NCBI RefSeq assembly: GCF_900635955.1 | Contig: NZ_LR134201.1 | Coordinates: 992,001-1,056,000 of the forward strand | DNA from: Cedecea lapagei | GTDB taxonomy: Bacteria; Pseudomonadota; Gammaproteobacteria; Enterobacterales; Enterobacteriaceae | Direction of reading: 5' to 3' | DNA: 64,000 bases | In this document: one piece after another, positions 1-7,696 of the stretch | Layout: each line of letters opens with the position of its first letter | Position numbering within the stretch: the first letter of the stretch is position 1 | The notes under the pieces: model-generated | What the model was told of the DNA's origin: nothing | Seen by the model: the letters and a program-made list of their open reading frames with translations, nothing else | Databases searched by the model: none | Made by a program: the position numbers and the translations under genes

Positions 1-768
1 CGCTCCGTAGTTGACTGCGCCCGCGATAAAAATATTCCTATCCGCATCGGCGTTAATGCCGGTTCTCTGGAAAAAGATCTGCAGGAAAAATACGGTGAGC
101 CAACGCCTCAGGCGCTGCTTGAGTCCGCTATGCGCCATGTGGATCACCTCGATCGTCTCAACTTTGATCAATTCAAAGTGAGCGTCAAAGCCTCCGACGT
201 CTTCCTGGCCGTTGAGTCTTATCGTCTGCTGGCGAAACAGATCGATCAGCCGCTACACCTCGGGATCACCGAAGCGGGCGGCGCGCGGGCCGGCTCAGTA
301 AAATCTGCCATCGGCCTGGGGCTTCTGCTTTCGGAAGGGATCGGCGACACGCTGCGTATTTCCCTCGCGGCGGATCCTGTAGAAGAGATCAAAGTTGGCT
401 TCGACATCCTTAAGTCGCTGCGTATTCGCTCTCGTGGGATCAACTTTATCGCCTGCCCAACCTGTTCACGCCAGGAGTTTGACGTCATCGGGACGGTAAA
501 CGCTCTCGAACAGCGCCTGGAAGATATTATCACTCCGATGGACGTTTCCATCATCGGCTGCGTGGTGAACGGGCCGGGTGAAGCGCTGGTGTCGACCCTG
601 GGCGTTACCGGCGGCAATAAGAAAAGTGGTTTCTACGAAGATGGCGTTCGCCAGCGAGATCGTATGGACAACGATGACATGATTGCGCAGCTTGAAGCGC
701 GCATTCGTGCCAAGGCCAGCATGCTGGATGAAAAACAGCGTATTGATATCCAGCAGCTGGAAAAATAA
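1..768 (+). CDS. ispG: 4-hydroxy-3-methylbut-2-en-1-yl diphosphate synthase IspG (C-terminal part, cut by window edge)
   Basis: Cytosolic iron-sulfur enzyme of the MEP isoprenoid pathway that converts MEcPP to HMBPP. The frame is open from base 1 without a start, so the 5' end lies outside the window. The visible part covers the end of the TIM barrel and the Fe-S domain, with the cysteine motifs IACPTCSR and IGCVVNGPGEA that bind the 4Fe-4S cluster. The sequence follows E. coli IspG almost residue for residue. hisS lies downstream on the same strand, as in E. coli. Confidence 0.98.
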   Translation, partial: RSVVDCARDKNIPIRIGVNAGSLEKDLQEKYGEPTPQALLESAMRHVDHLDRLNFDQFKVSVKASDVFLAVESYRLLAKQIDQPLHLGITEAGGARAGSVKSAIGLGLLLSEGIGDTLRISLAADPVEEIKVGFDILKSLRIRSRGINFIACPTCSRQEFDVIGTVNALEQRLEDIITPMDVSIIGCVVNGPGEALVSTLGVTGGNKKSGFYEDGVRQRDRMDNDDMIAQLEARIRAKASMLDEKQRIDIQQLEK

Positions 769-769
769 T

Positions 770-861
770 GCGAAGCATGGGAAGCACAGGGCTTCCCGTG
801 TATGATTGAACCCGCACGGCCGTTTACCCGAGTGAATGGCCTGATTTCGGGTTCATTTTTT
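770..861 (+). ncRNA. sroE: SroE-like small RNA in the ispG-hisS intergenic region
   Basis: The interval holds two hairpins. The first has the stem GGGAAGC/GCTTCCC (779-785 and 791-797). The second is a long stem-loop with perfect outer arms TGAACCCG/CGGGTTCA (807-814 and 848-855) followed by six T, a good intrinsic terminator. E. coli encodes the sRNA SroE at this same ispG-hisS position and on the same strand. Identity is inferred from location and fold; the exact 5' end is a guess. It could also simply be the ispG terminator. Confidence 0.55.
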
Positions 862-883
862 GTATATAAAGCAGAGAAAAAAC

Positions 884-2158
884 GTGGCAAAAAACATTCA
901 AGCCATTCGCGGCATGAACGATTACCTGCCGGGCGAAACCGCCATCTGGCAGCGTATTGAAGGCATTCTTAAGCAGGTGCTCGCGAGCTACGGTTACAGC
1001 GAAATTCGTTTGCCGATTGTAGAGCAGACCCCGTTATTCAAACGCGCTATCGGTGAAGTCACCGACGTGGTTGAAAAAGAGATGTATACCTTTGAGGATC
1101 GTAACGGCGACAGCCTGACTCTGCGTCCTGAAGGGACTGCCGGCTGCGTGCGTGCCGGTATCGAACATGGTCTTCTGTACAATCAGGAACAGCGCTTGTG
1201 GTACATCGGGCCGATGTTCCGCCACGAACGCCCACAGAAAGGGCGTTATCGCCAGTTCAACCAGCTGGGTGTGGAAGTCTTTGGCCTCAACGGCCCGGAT
1301 ATCGACGCCGAGCTAATCATGCTGACCGCTCGCTGGTGGCGTGCGCTGGGTATTGACCAGCACGTGAGCCTGGAGCTGAATTCCATCGGTTCACTGGAAG
1401 CGCGTGCGAACTACCGCGATGCGCTGGTTGCTTTCCTTGAGCAGCATAAAGAGAAGCTGGATGAAGACTGCAAACGCCGCATGTACAGCAATCCGCTGCG
1501 CGTGCTGGACTCCAAAAATCAGGACGTTCAGGCTCTGCTGAACGATGCGCCTCAGCTGGGCGATTACCTTGATGAAGAGTCCCGCGAGCACTTCGCCGGT
1601 TTGCGCCAGTTCCTCGATGCGGCAGGCATTGCCTATACCGTAAACCAGCGTCTGGTTCGCGGCCTGGACTACTACAACCGTACCGTGTTTGAGTGGGTCA
1701 CCAACAGCCTCGGCTCTCAGGGCACCGTATGTGCCGGTGGCCGCTATGATGGTCTGGTAGAGCAGCTTGGCGGGCGGGCGGCGCCAGCGGTTGGTTTTGC
1801 CATGGGCTTAGAGCGCCTTGTTTTACTGGTTCAGGCGATTAATCCTGAATTTAAAGCAGAATCCGTTGTCGATATGTACCTGATCTCCTCGGGTCAGGGA
1901 ACGCAGGGCGCGGCCATGCTGCTGGCTGAAAAGCTACGTGATCAGGTGCCGGCACTGAAATTGATGACTAACTACGGCGGCGGTAACTTCAAGAAGCAGT
2001 TCGTTCGTGCCGACAAGTGGGGCGCTCGCGTTGCACTGGTACTGGGTGAAGATGAAGTCGCTAAAGGCGAAGTCGTGGTGAAGGATTTACGCACAGGTGA
2101 GCAACAAAACGTCGCACAGGCTGACGCTGCCGCCCATCTGCAGGCGTTACTGGGTTAA
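884..2158 (+). CDS. hisS: Histidyl-tRNA synthetase
   Basis: Class II aminoacyl-tRNA synthetase that charges tRNA-His in the cytosol. At 424 aa it has the E. coli length when started at the GTG at 884 (MAKNIQAIRGMND). A TTG eight codons upstream is in frame but would add residues not seen in the family. Motif 2 (FRHERPQKGRYRQF), the histidine motif LVRGLDYYNRTVFE and the AVGFAMGLERL motif 3 are present, followed by the C-terminal anticodon-binding domain. yfgM follows after 35 nt, so co-transcription is likely. Confidence 0.98.
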   Translation: MAKNIQAIRGMNDYLPGETAIWQRIEGILKQVLASYGYSEIRLPIVEQTPLFKRAIGEVTDVVEKEMYTFEDRNGDSLTLRPEGTAGCVRAGIEHGLLYNQEQRLWYIGPMFRHERPQKGRYRQFNQLGVEVFGLNGPDIDAELIMLTARWWRALGIDQHVSLELNSIGSLEARANYRDALVAFLEQHKEKLDEDCKRRMYSNPLRVLDSKNQDVQALLNDAPQLGDYLDEESREHFAGLRQFLDAAGIAYTVNQRLVRGLDYYNRTVFEWVTNSLGSQGTVCAGGRYDGLVEQLGGRAAPAVGFAMGLERLVLLVQAINPEFKAESVVDMYLISSGQGTQGAAMLLAEKLRDQVPALKLMTNYGGGNFKKQFVRADKWGARVALVLGEDEVAKGEVVVKDLRTGEQQNVAQADAAAHLQALLG

Positions 2159-2193
2159 TCCCCCGGTGATTATTCGTTAAGGAGAAGGACTGC

Positions 2194-2814
2194 GTGGAAG
2201 TTTACGAGAACGAAAACGATCAGATGGAAGCGGTAAAACGCTTCTTTGCGGAAAACGGCAAAGCGCTGGTAGTCGGGGTTGTGCTGGGTATCGGCGCTCT
2301 GGTGGGCTGGCGTTACTGGAACGGCCATCAGGACGACTCCATGCGTGAAGCCTCTCTGGCGTATCAAAATGTCACCAGCGCGGTTAAAGCAGACCAGCCG
2401 CAAACGCTGGAAGCGGTAGAGAAATTCGCCGCTGACAACAAAAACACCTATGGTGCGCTGGCGGCATTAGAGTTGGCTCAGCAGTTCGTCGATAAAAACG
2501 ATTTAGGCAAAGCGGCCACCCAGCTGCAAAACGGCCTCAGCAGCACCAAGGACGCAAACATGCAGGCGCTGATCAACCTGCGCCTGGCTCGCGTTCAGAT
2601 TCAGCAGAAACAGGCTGATGCCGCGCTGAAAACCCTGGACAGTGTGAAAGGGGAAGGCTGGGTAGCAATGGTGGCTGACCTGCGCGGTGAAGCGCTGCTC
2701 AGTAAAGGGGATAAGCAGGGCGCACGTGATGCGTGGAGCAAGGGTTCACAAACCAATGCTTCTCCGGCCCTGCGTGAAATGATGCAGATGAAAATCAATA
2801 ATTTGTCCAGCTAA
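2194..2814 (+). CDS. yfgM: YfgM, SecYEG-associated periplasmic TPR protein
   Basis: Single-pass inner-membrane protein that in E. coli associates with the SecYEG translocon and PpiD and helps periplasmic chaperone traffic. At 206 aa it matches the family length. The start is the GTG at 2194 behind AAGGAG. A short cytosolic N terminus precedes one transmembrane segment at about residues 24-42. The rest is an alanine- and glutamine-rich TPR-like helical region. It lies 10 nt before bamB, the usual yfgM-bamB pair. Confidence 0.95.
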   Translation: MEVYENENDQMEAVKRFFAENGKALVVGVVLGIGALVGWRYWNGHQDDSMREASLAYQNVTSAVKADQPQTLEAVEKFAADNKNTYGALAALELAQQFVDKNDLGKAATQLQNGLSSTKDANMQALINLRLARVQIQQKQADAALKTLDSVKGEGWVAMVADLRGEALLSKGDKQGARDAWSKGSQTNASPALREMMQMKINNLSS

Positions 2815-2824
2815 GAGGGACCCG

Positions 2825-4006
2825 ATGCAATTGCGTAAACTATTTGTGCCTGGGCTGCTCTCTTTGACGCTGCTCAGCGGCTGCTCCCTGTTCAGCGGCG
2901 AAGAAGATGTGGTTAAAATGTCCCCGTTGCCAACGGTGGAAAATCAGTTCACGCCGGAAAAAGCGTGGAGCACCTCCGTGGGTGATGGAATCGGTGATTT
3001 CTACTCAAACCTCCATCCTGCATGGCAGGGCAGCACCATCTATGCTGCTGACCGCCGCGGTACGGTAAAAGCCGTGAATGCCGATGACGGTAAAGAAGAG
3101 TGGAAAGTGGATCTCTCTGAGAAAACCGGCTTCTTCTCCAGCAATATTCCTGCTCTGCTGTCCGGCGGTCTGACCGTTGACGGCGGCCACGTTTATGTGG
3201 GCAGCGAAAAAGCGAAAGTCTTCGCGCTGAATACCTCCGACGGCAGCATCGCCTGGCAGGCCAAAGTGGCCGGTGAAGCGCTTTCTCGCCCGGTGGTGAG
3301 CGATGGCGTTGTGCTGATCCATACCAGCAACGGTATGCTGCAGGCGCTGAATGAAGCTGACGGTGCGGTAAAATGGAGCGTTAACCTCGATATGCCAGCG
3401 CTCTCCCTGCGCGGTGAATCTGCTCCGGCAACCGCATTTGGCGCCGCTATCGTTGGCGGTGATAACGGCCGCGTTAGCGCAGTGCTGATGCAGCAGGGCC
3501 AGATTATCTGGCAGCAGCGTATCTCCCAGGCAACAGGTGCGACAGAAATCGACCGCCTGAGCGACGTTGATACGACCCCGGTCATTGTTAACGGTGTGGT
3601 TTACGCTCTGGCTTATAACGGTAACCTGACGGCGCTGGATCTGCGTTCCGGTCAGATCATGTGGAAACGTGAAATGGGGTCGGTAAACGACTTTATCGTT
3701 GACGGTAACCGCATTTATCTGGTGGATCAGAACGACCGCGTTGTTGCGCTGAACGTGGACGGCGGCGTGACCCTGTGGACGCAAAGCGATCTGCTGCACC
3801 GCAACCTGACCGCGCCAGTGCTGTACAATGGCTACCTGGTGGTCGGCGACAGCGAAGGCTACATGCACTGGATCAACAACGATGATGGGCGCTTTGTTGC
3901 CCAGCAGAAAGTGGACAGCTCCGGCTTCCAGACGACGCCGGTTGTTGCCAGCGACAAACTGCTTATCCAGGCAAAAGACGGCACGCTGTACGCCATCAAA
4001 CGCTAA
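2825..4006 (+). CDS. bamB: Outer-membrane protein assembly factor BamB
   Basis: Lipoprotein subunit of the BAM complex that inserts beta-barrel proteins into the outer membrane. At 393 aa it is one residue longer than in E. coli. The signal peptide ends in the lipobox LLSGC with the lipidated Cys at residue 20. The next residue is Ser, consistent with outer-membrane sorting. The body is an eight-bladed propeller with repeated strands of the type ALNTSDGSIAWQ. The start follows a GAGGGA ribosome site. A terminator lies downstream. Confidence 0.97.
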   Translation: MQLRKLFVPGLLSLTLLSGCSLFSGEEDVVKMSPLPTVENQFTPEKAWSTSVGDGIGDFYSNLHPAWQGSTIYAADRRGTVKAVNADDGKEEWKVDLSEKTGFFSSNIPALLSGGLTVDGGHVYVGSEKAKVFALNTSDGSIAWQAKVAGEALSRPVVSDGVVLIHTSNGMLQALNEADGAVKWSVNLDMPALSLRGESAPATAFGAAIVGGDNGRVSAVLMQQGQIIWQQRISQATGATEIDRLSDVDTTPVIVNGVVYALAYNGNLTALDLRSGQIMWKREMGSVNDFIVDGNRIYLVDQNDRVVALNVDGGVTLWTQSDLLHRNLTAPVLYNGYLVVGDSEGYMHWINNDDGRFVAQQKVDSSGFQTTPVVASDKLLIQAKDGTLYAIKR

Positions 4007-4031
4007 ACTTGCCGGATAATTGTCACGTTTG

Positions 4032-4070
4032 AAACGGTTCCCTTAGTCCGGGAGCCGTTTTGGTTTTTTT
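4032..4070 (+). terminator. Rho-independent terminator after bamB
   Basis: Arms AAACGGTTCCC and GGGAGCCGTTT (4032-4042 and 4050-4060) pair with one G-T wobble and are followed by TTGGTTTTTTT. It separates the hisS-yfgM-bamB unit from der, although partial read-through is possible. Confidence 0.8.
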
Positions 4071-4129
4071 AAAACGGCTGAAAATTGACGCCGTTTTGCT
4101 AATAAATTTTGAGTAATGAGGCTTTTATA

Positions 4130-5635
4130 ATGGTACCTGTGGTCGCGCTTGTTGGGCGCCCTAACGTCGGTAAATCGACCCTGTTTAACCGCTTAACGCG
4201 TACCCGCGATGCGCTGGTTGCGGATTTTCCGGGGCTGACTCGCGATCGCAAGTACGGTCGTGCGGAAGTCGAAGGCCGAGAGTTTATCTGCATTGATACC
4301 GGCGGTATCGACGGCACCGAAGATGGTGTAGAAACTCGCATGGCCGAGCAGTCGCTGCTGGCGATTGAAGAGGCGGATGTTGTGCTGTTTATGGTGGATG
4401 CGCGCGCGGGCCTGATGCCTGCCGATGAAGCTATCGCTCAGCACCTGCGTTCTCGTCAGAAGCCAACTTTCCTGGTGGCGAACAAGACCGACGGTCTTGA
4501 CCCGGACCAGGCTGTTATCGACTTCTATTCCCTGGGCCTCGGTGAAATCCACCCGATTGCAGCCTCCCATGGCCGCGGCGTGACCAGCCTGCTGGAGCAC
4601 GTTCTGGTGCCGTGGATGGACGACGTTGACCCGCGTGAACAGCCGGAAGAAATGGACGAAGACGAAGCCTACTGGGCCGCGTTTAACGCCAAAAACGGTA
4701 TTGTTTCCGAGGACGAAGAGTTTGAGGAAGAAGAGGAAGAAGAAGCCTTCAACCCTCAGGATCTGCCGATTAAGCTCGCCATCGTCGGCCGCCCTAACGT
4801 AGGTAAGTCCACGCTAACCAACCGTATTCTCGGTGAAGAACGCGTTGTAGTTTATGACATGCCGGGCACCACCCGCGACAGTATCTATATTCCGATGGAG
4901 CGTGATGAGCGTGAATTCGTGCTGATCGATACCGCTGGCGTGCGTAAGCGCGGGAAAATTACCGACACGGTTGAAAAATTCTCGGTAATCAAAACCCTGC
5001 AGGCGATTGAAGACGCTAACGTTGTGCTGCTGGTTATCGATGCCCGCGAAGGCATTTCCGATCAGGATCTCTCGCTGCTGGGCTTTATCCTGAATAGTGG
5101 GCGCTCACTGGTTATCGTGGTCAACAAGTGGGATGGCCTGAGCAATGAAGTTCGCGAGCAGGTGAAAGAGACGCTGGACTACCGTCTGGGCTTTATCGAC
5201 TTCGCCCGTGTGCACTTTATCTCTGCCCTGCACGGCAGCGGCGTAGGTAACCTGTTCGAGTCCGTTCGTGAAGCCTACGACAGCTCCACGCGTCGCGTAA
5301 GCACCGCGCTGCTGACCCGCATCATGAACATGGCGGCAGAAGACCATCAGCCGCCGTTGGTTCGCGGACGTCGCGTTAAGCTTAAATACGCTCACGCCGG
5401 TGGCTACAACCCGCCAATCGTGGTGATTCACGGTAACCAGGTTAAAGACCTGCCGGACTCCTACAAACGCTACCTGATGAACTACTTCCGCAAATCGCTG
5501 GACGTCATGGGGACGCCAATCCGCATCCAGTTCAAGGAAGGGGAGAACCCGTTCGCCGGGAAACGTAACACCCTGACGCCGAACCAGCTGCGCAAGCGTA
5601 AGCGTCTCATCAAACATATCAAAAAGGGCAAATAA
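4130..5635 (+). CDS. der: Ribosome biogenesis GTPase Der (EngA)
   Basis: Essential tandem-GTPase needed for maturation of the 50S ribosomal subunit. Two complete G domains are visible, each with the P-loop GRPNVGKST, followed by the C-terminal KH-like domain ending in a basic tail (KRKRLIKHIKKGK). The start chosen is the ATG at 4130, giving MVPVVALVGR as in E. coli; the track frame also has a TTG 21 nt upstream. At 501 aa it is about 11 residues longer than E. coli Der. The extra length lies in the acidic linker between the G domains, which has a run of consecutive glutamates. Confidence 0.97.
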   Translation: MVPVVALVGRPNVGKSTLFNRLTRTRDALVADFPGLTRDRKYGRAEVEGREFICIDTGGIDGTEDGVETRMAEQSLLAIEEADVVLFMVDARAGLMPADEAIAQHLRSRQKPTFLVANKTDGLDPDQAVIDFYSLGLGEIHPIAASHGRGVTSLLEHVLVPWMDDVDPREQPEEMDEDEAYWAAFNAKNGIVSEDEEFEEEEEEEAFNPQDLPIKLAIVGRPNVGKSTLTNRILGEERVVVYDMPGTTRDSIYIPMERDEREFVLIDTAGVRKRGKITDTVEKFSVIKTLQAIEDANVVLLVIDAREGISDQDLSLLGFILNSGRSLVIVVNKWDGLSNEVREQVKETLDYRLGFIDFARVHFISALHGSGVGNLFESVREAYDSSTRRVSTALLTRIMNMAAEDHQPPLVRGRRVKLKYAHAGGYNPPIVVIHGNQVKDLPDSYKRYLMNYFRKSLDVMGTPIRIQFKEGENPFAGKRNTLTPNQLRKRKRLIKHIKKGK

Positions 5636-5654
5636 GCCCTGATTGATAGCCGGT

Positions 5655-5679
5655 ATGCTCCCCGCCAGGTGGGGAGCAT
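5655..5679. terminator. Hairpin between convergent der and the biuret-hydrolase-like gene
   Basis: Perfect 9-bp arms ATGCTCCCC (5655-5663) and GGGGAGCAT (5671-5679) with a 7-nt loop. It has no long T run, but it sits at the convergent junction and could end transcription from both sides. Confidence 0.55.
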
Positions 5680-5685
5680 ATCAGG

Positions 5686-6393
5686 TTAAACGGCCAGCGC
5701 TGGTATTTGGCTGGCCAGCCCTTCCAGTAAAGCCTCTGAGCTTGCCACGGCACCAAAAATCCCTCCCTGCATATGAATCATGCTGAGCGCCGCTTCGTGG
5801 TGTTTCCGTTCCGTAGCCGCACAGCAGTCGGTCAGCACCAGGCATTCAAAGCCCCTGTCGTTGGCTTCCCGCAGCGTGGTATGCACGCAGACATCTGTCG
5901 TAATACCGCTCAGTATCAGATTACGAATCCCCTGGCTGCGTAAAATCAGCTCCAGATCGGTGGCGTAAAAAGAGCCTTTGCCGGGCTTATCAACGATCGT
6001 TTCTCCTTCAAGCGGTGCCAGTTCCGGAATAATTTCCCAGCCCGGCTCCCCGCGAACCAGGATACGACCGCAGGGGCCAGCCGCGCCGATTTCCGCGTTC
6101 ATGCGTTTTGAACGCCAGCGCTTATTCGCCGGCAGGTCGCTTAAGTCAGGGCGATGCCCCTCGCGGGTATGAATAATGGTAAAGCCCAGCTCGCGCATAC
6201 GGGCCAGCACGCGCTGGAGCGGTTTTATCGGGGCTCGCGTTAGGGCAATGTCATAGCCCATGCTGTCGACGTAGCCGCCTTTGCCGCAAAAATCAGTCTG
6301 CATATCGATAACGATCAGCGCGGTGTCGCCGGTGCTGTAGCGGCCATCAAATGGCCAGGCATACGGCGTTGAGTTAATGGTGTAATCAGGCAT
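5686..6393 (-). CDS. Biuret amidohydrolase-like cysteine hydrolase (isochorismatase fold)
   Basis: Cytosolic cysteine hydrolase of 235 aa. The family triad is visible: Asp30 in IDMQTDF, Lys136 in DKPGKGSF and Cys169 in TTDVCVHTT. With a constant offset of 6, these and Phe35, Lys139 and Gln209 match residues I recall as catalytic or biuret-contacting in Rhizobium BiuH (Asp36, Lys142, Cys175, Phe41, Lys145, Gln215). The long shared blocks GHRPDLSDLPANKRWRS and GPCGRI also fit BiuH. The predicted reaction is biuret to allophanate plus ammonia. It is the last gene of a three-gene operon and overlaps the permease gene by 8 nt. A related ureidoacrylate or carbamoyl-amide hydrolase is the main alternative. 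Confidence 0.85.
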   Translation of the reverse strand: MPDYTINSTPYAWPFDGRYSTGDTALIVIDMQTDFCGKGGYVDSMGYDIALTRAPIKPLQRVLARMRELGFTIIHTREGHRPDLSDLPANKRWRSKRMNAEIGAAGPCGRILVRGEPGWEIIPELAPLEGETIVDKPGKGSFYATDLELILRSQGIRNLILSGITTDVCVHTTLREANDRGFECLVLTDCCAATERKHHEAALSMIHMQGGIFGAVASSEALLEGLASQIPALAV

Positions 6394-7696
6394 TTTTTCC
6401 CTCCATGACGCTTGCCGGAGCTGCGCTTTTGACTTTCATTATCAGCGTGTAGCTGATGGCTGCGGCGATAAGGCCAATAACAGCTTCGCCAAACTGCGGG
6501 AACAGCAGGTGAGCCACCACTGCGCAAAGGCTGCCGATAGCCCAGGCTGCGAAGGCGCTGCCACGCATACGGCTTGTTTTACGGTTTTCGCTAATTTTGG
6601 CCATAAAGATCAAATCAACAATCATCACAGCCCCGAACGGGGGAACGACGATACCGAGCAGGCTCAGCCATTCAAGGAAATAGGACCACACGCCCGCCAG
6701 CGCCAGCGCGCCGCCCACGACGCCCAGAATAAGCGTCCAGAGCCTCATTTTGCTTTGGAAGAGGTGGCTGTAGCCTACGGCACCGTTGTAGAGGCAGTGC
6801 GTACAGACGGAGCCGAGGTTAATAAACACAAACAGGCAGGCGATAGCCGACAGCAGCGCACCATGCCCCATCAGTATCGGCAGGAAGTTCCCGCCGTTTG
6901 TCGCCGGGTCAACGGCGGCGCCCACCGCAACGATAACCACGCCGAACAGGTAAGAGATGACGTTGGCGACGGGGAAAGCAGAGAACGCGGCGATAACGGC
7001 GGATTTACCGTTCTTTGACCAACGAGTGAAGTCGGCGGTCATGGTGCCCGAATCTGCAAAGCCCGCAACCACCATGGTGACGGCGGTGCCCATGCTCATC
7101 GTACCCACTGCGGCAGGGCTGCCGTGCCACTGAGCGATGGCGCTGAAATCGTGCTGCTGGCTAATCAGCCAAAGCGCCACCAGGCCCAGTACCACAAACA
7201 GCGGGGCCGCAATCATGCCCATAATCGACAGCGCGCGAACGCCCAGGAAGGTGACGCCGGTGTAGAGCACGATGGCGAACCCCGTCACCGCAAGCGCATT
7301 CCAGCCGAAGGTCTGATTAATCACCGTGCCGGTAAGGCCGGTCTGAAAGGCGTACCAGCCAATGACCACCGTGGAAAGAAAACCGGAAACCAGGATGTAG
7401 CCTTTAGTACCAAAGGTTCTTTTCGCCTGCAGGGCGAAATTCATGCCCGTCTGCCCGGCAAACCAGCTGAGGGAGCCCACATAAGCAAACAGGACCAGGT
7501 TACCCAGCAGAATGGCGATAATGGCAGGCCAGAAGCCCAGCGACCAGGTGATGATGCCGCCAAACAGCGCGTTGGTGAGGATCATGGGAAACCCGAACCA
7601 CACCGCCGAGACGGAGCCCGTGGAGTGGCGATGGCTAAGCGGAACGGGCTCGTGCTCAAATTCCTGCTCCAGGGCAGGGGACAATTTCTTATTCAT
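6386..7696 (-). CDS. NCS1-family nucleobase/allantoin-type permease
   Basis: Inner-membrane transporter of the nucleobase:cation symporter-1 family, about 436 aa with roughly 12 hydrophobic segments. The start is the ATG at 7696 (MNKKLSPALEQEFEHEPVPL), which has GGAG 7 nt upstream; the open frame runs further but into the amidase gene. The motif FADSGTMTADFTRWSKN is typical of the CodB-like branch. It overlaps the upstream amidase by 8 nt and the downstream hydrolase by 8 nt, so translation is probably coupled. The context suggests uptake of the amide or ring compound that the two hydrolases degrade. A paralogue lies at 27353-28612. Confidence 0.9.
   Translation of the reverse strand: MNKKLSPALEQEFEHEPVPLSHRHSTGSVSAVWFGFPMILTNALFGGIITWSLGFWPAIIAILLGNLVLFAYVGSLSWFAGQTGMNFALQAKRTFGTKGYILVSGFLSTVVIGWYAFQTGLTGTVINQTFGWNALAVTGFAIVLYTGVTFLGVRALSIMGMIAAPLFVVLGLVALWLISQQHDFSAIAQWHGSPAAVGTMSMGTAVTMVVAGFADSGTMTADFTRWSKNGKSAVIAAFSAFPVANVISYLFGVVIVAVGAAVDPATNGGNFLPILMGHGALLSAIACLFVFINLGSVCTHCLYNGAVGYSHLFQSKMRLWTLILGVVGGALALAGVWSYFLEWLSLLGIVVPPFGAVMIVDLIFMAKISENRKTSRMRGSAFAAWAIGSLCAVVAHLLFPQFGEAVIGLIAAAISYTLIMKVKSAAPASVMEGKNA

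Noticed and set aside
860..883. Upstream TTG start for hisS
   Set aside because: The GTG at 884 gives the exact family N terminus and length, while the upstream codons lie in and just after the SroE-like terminator.
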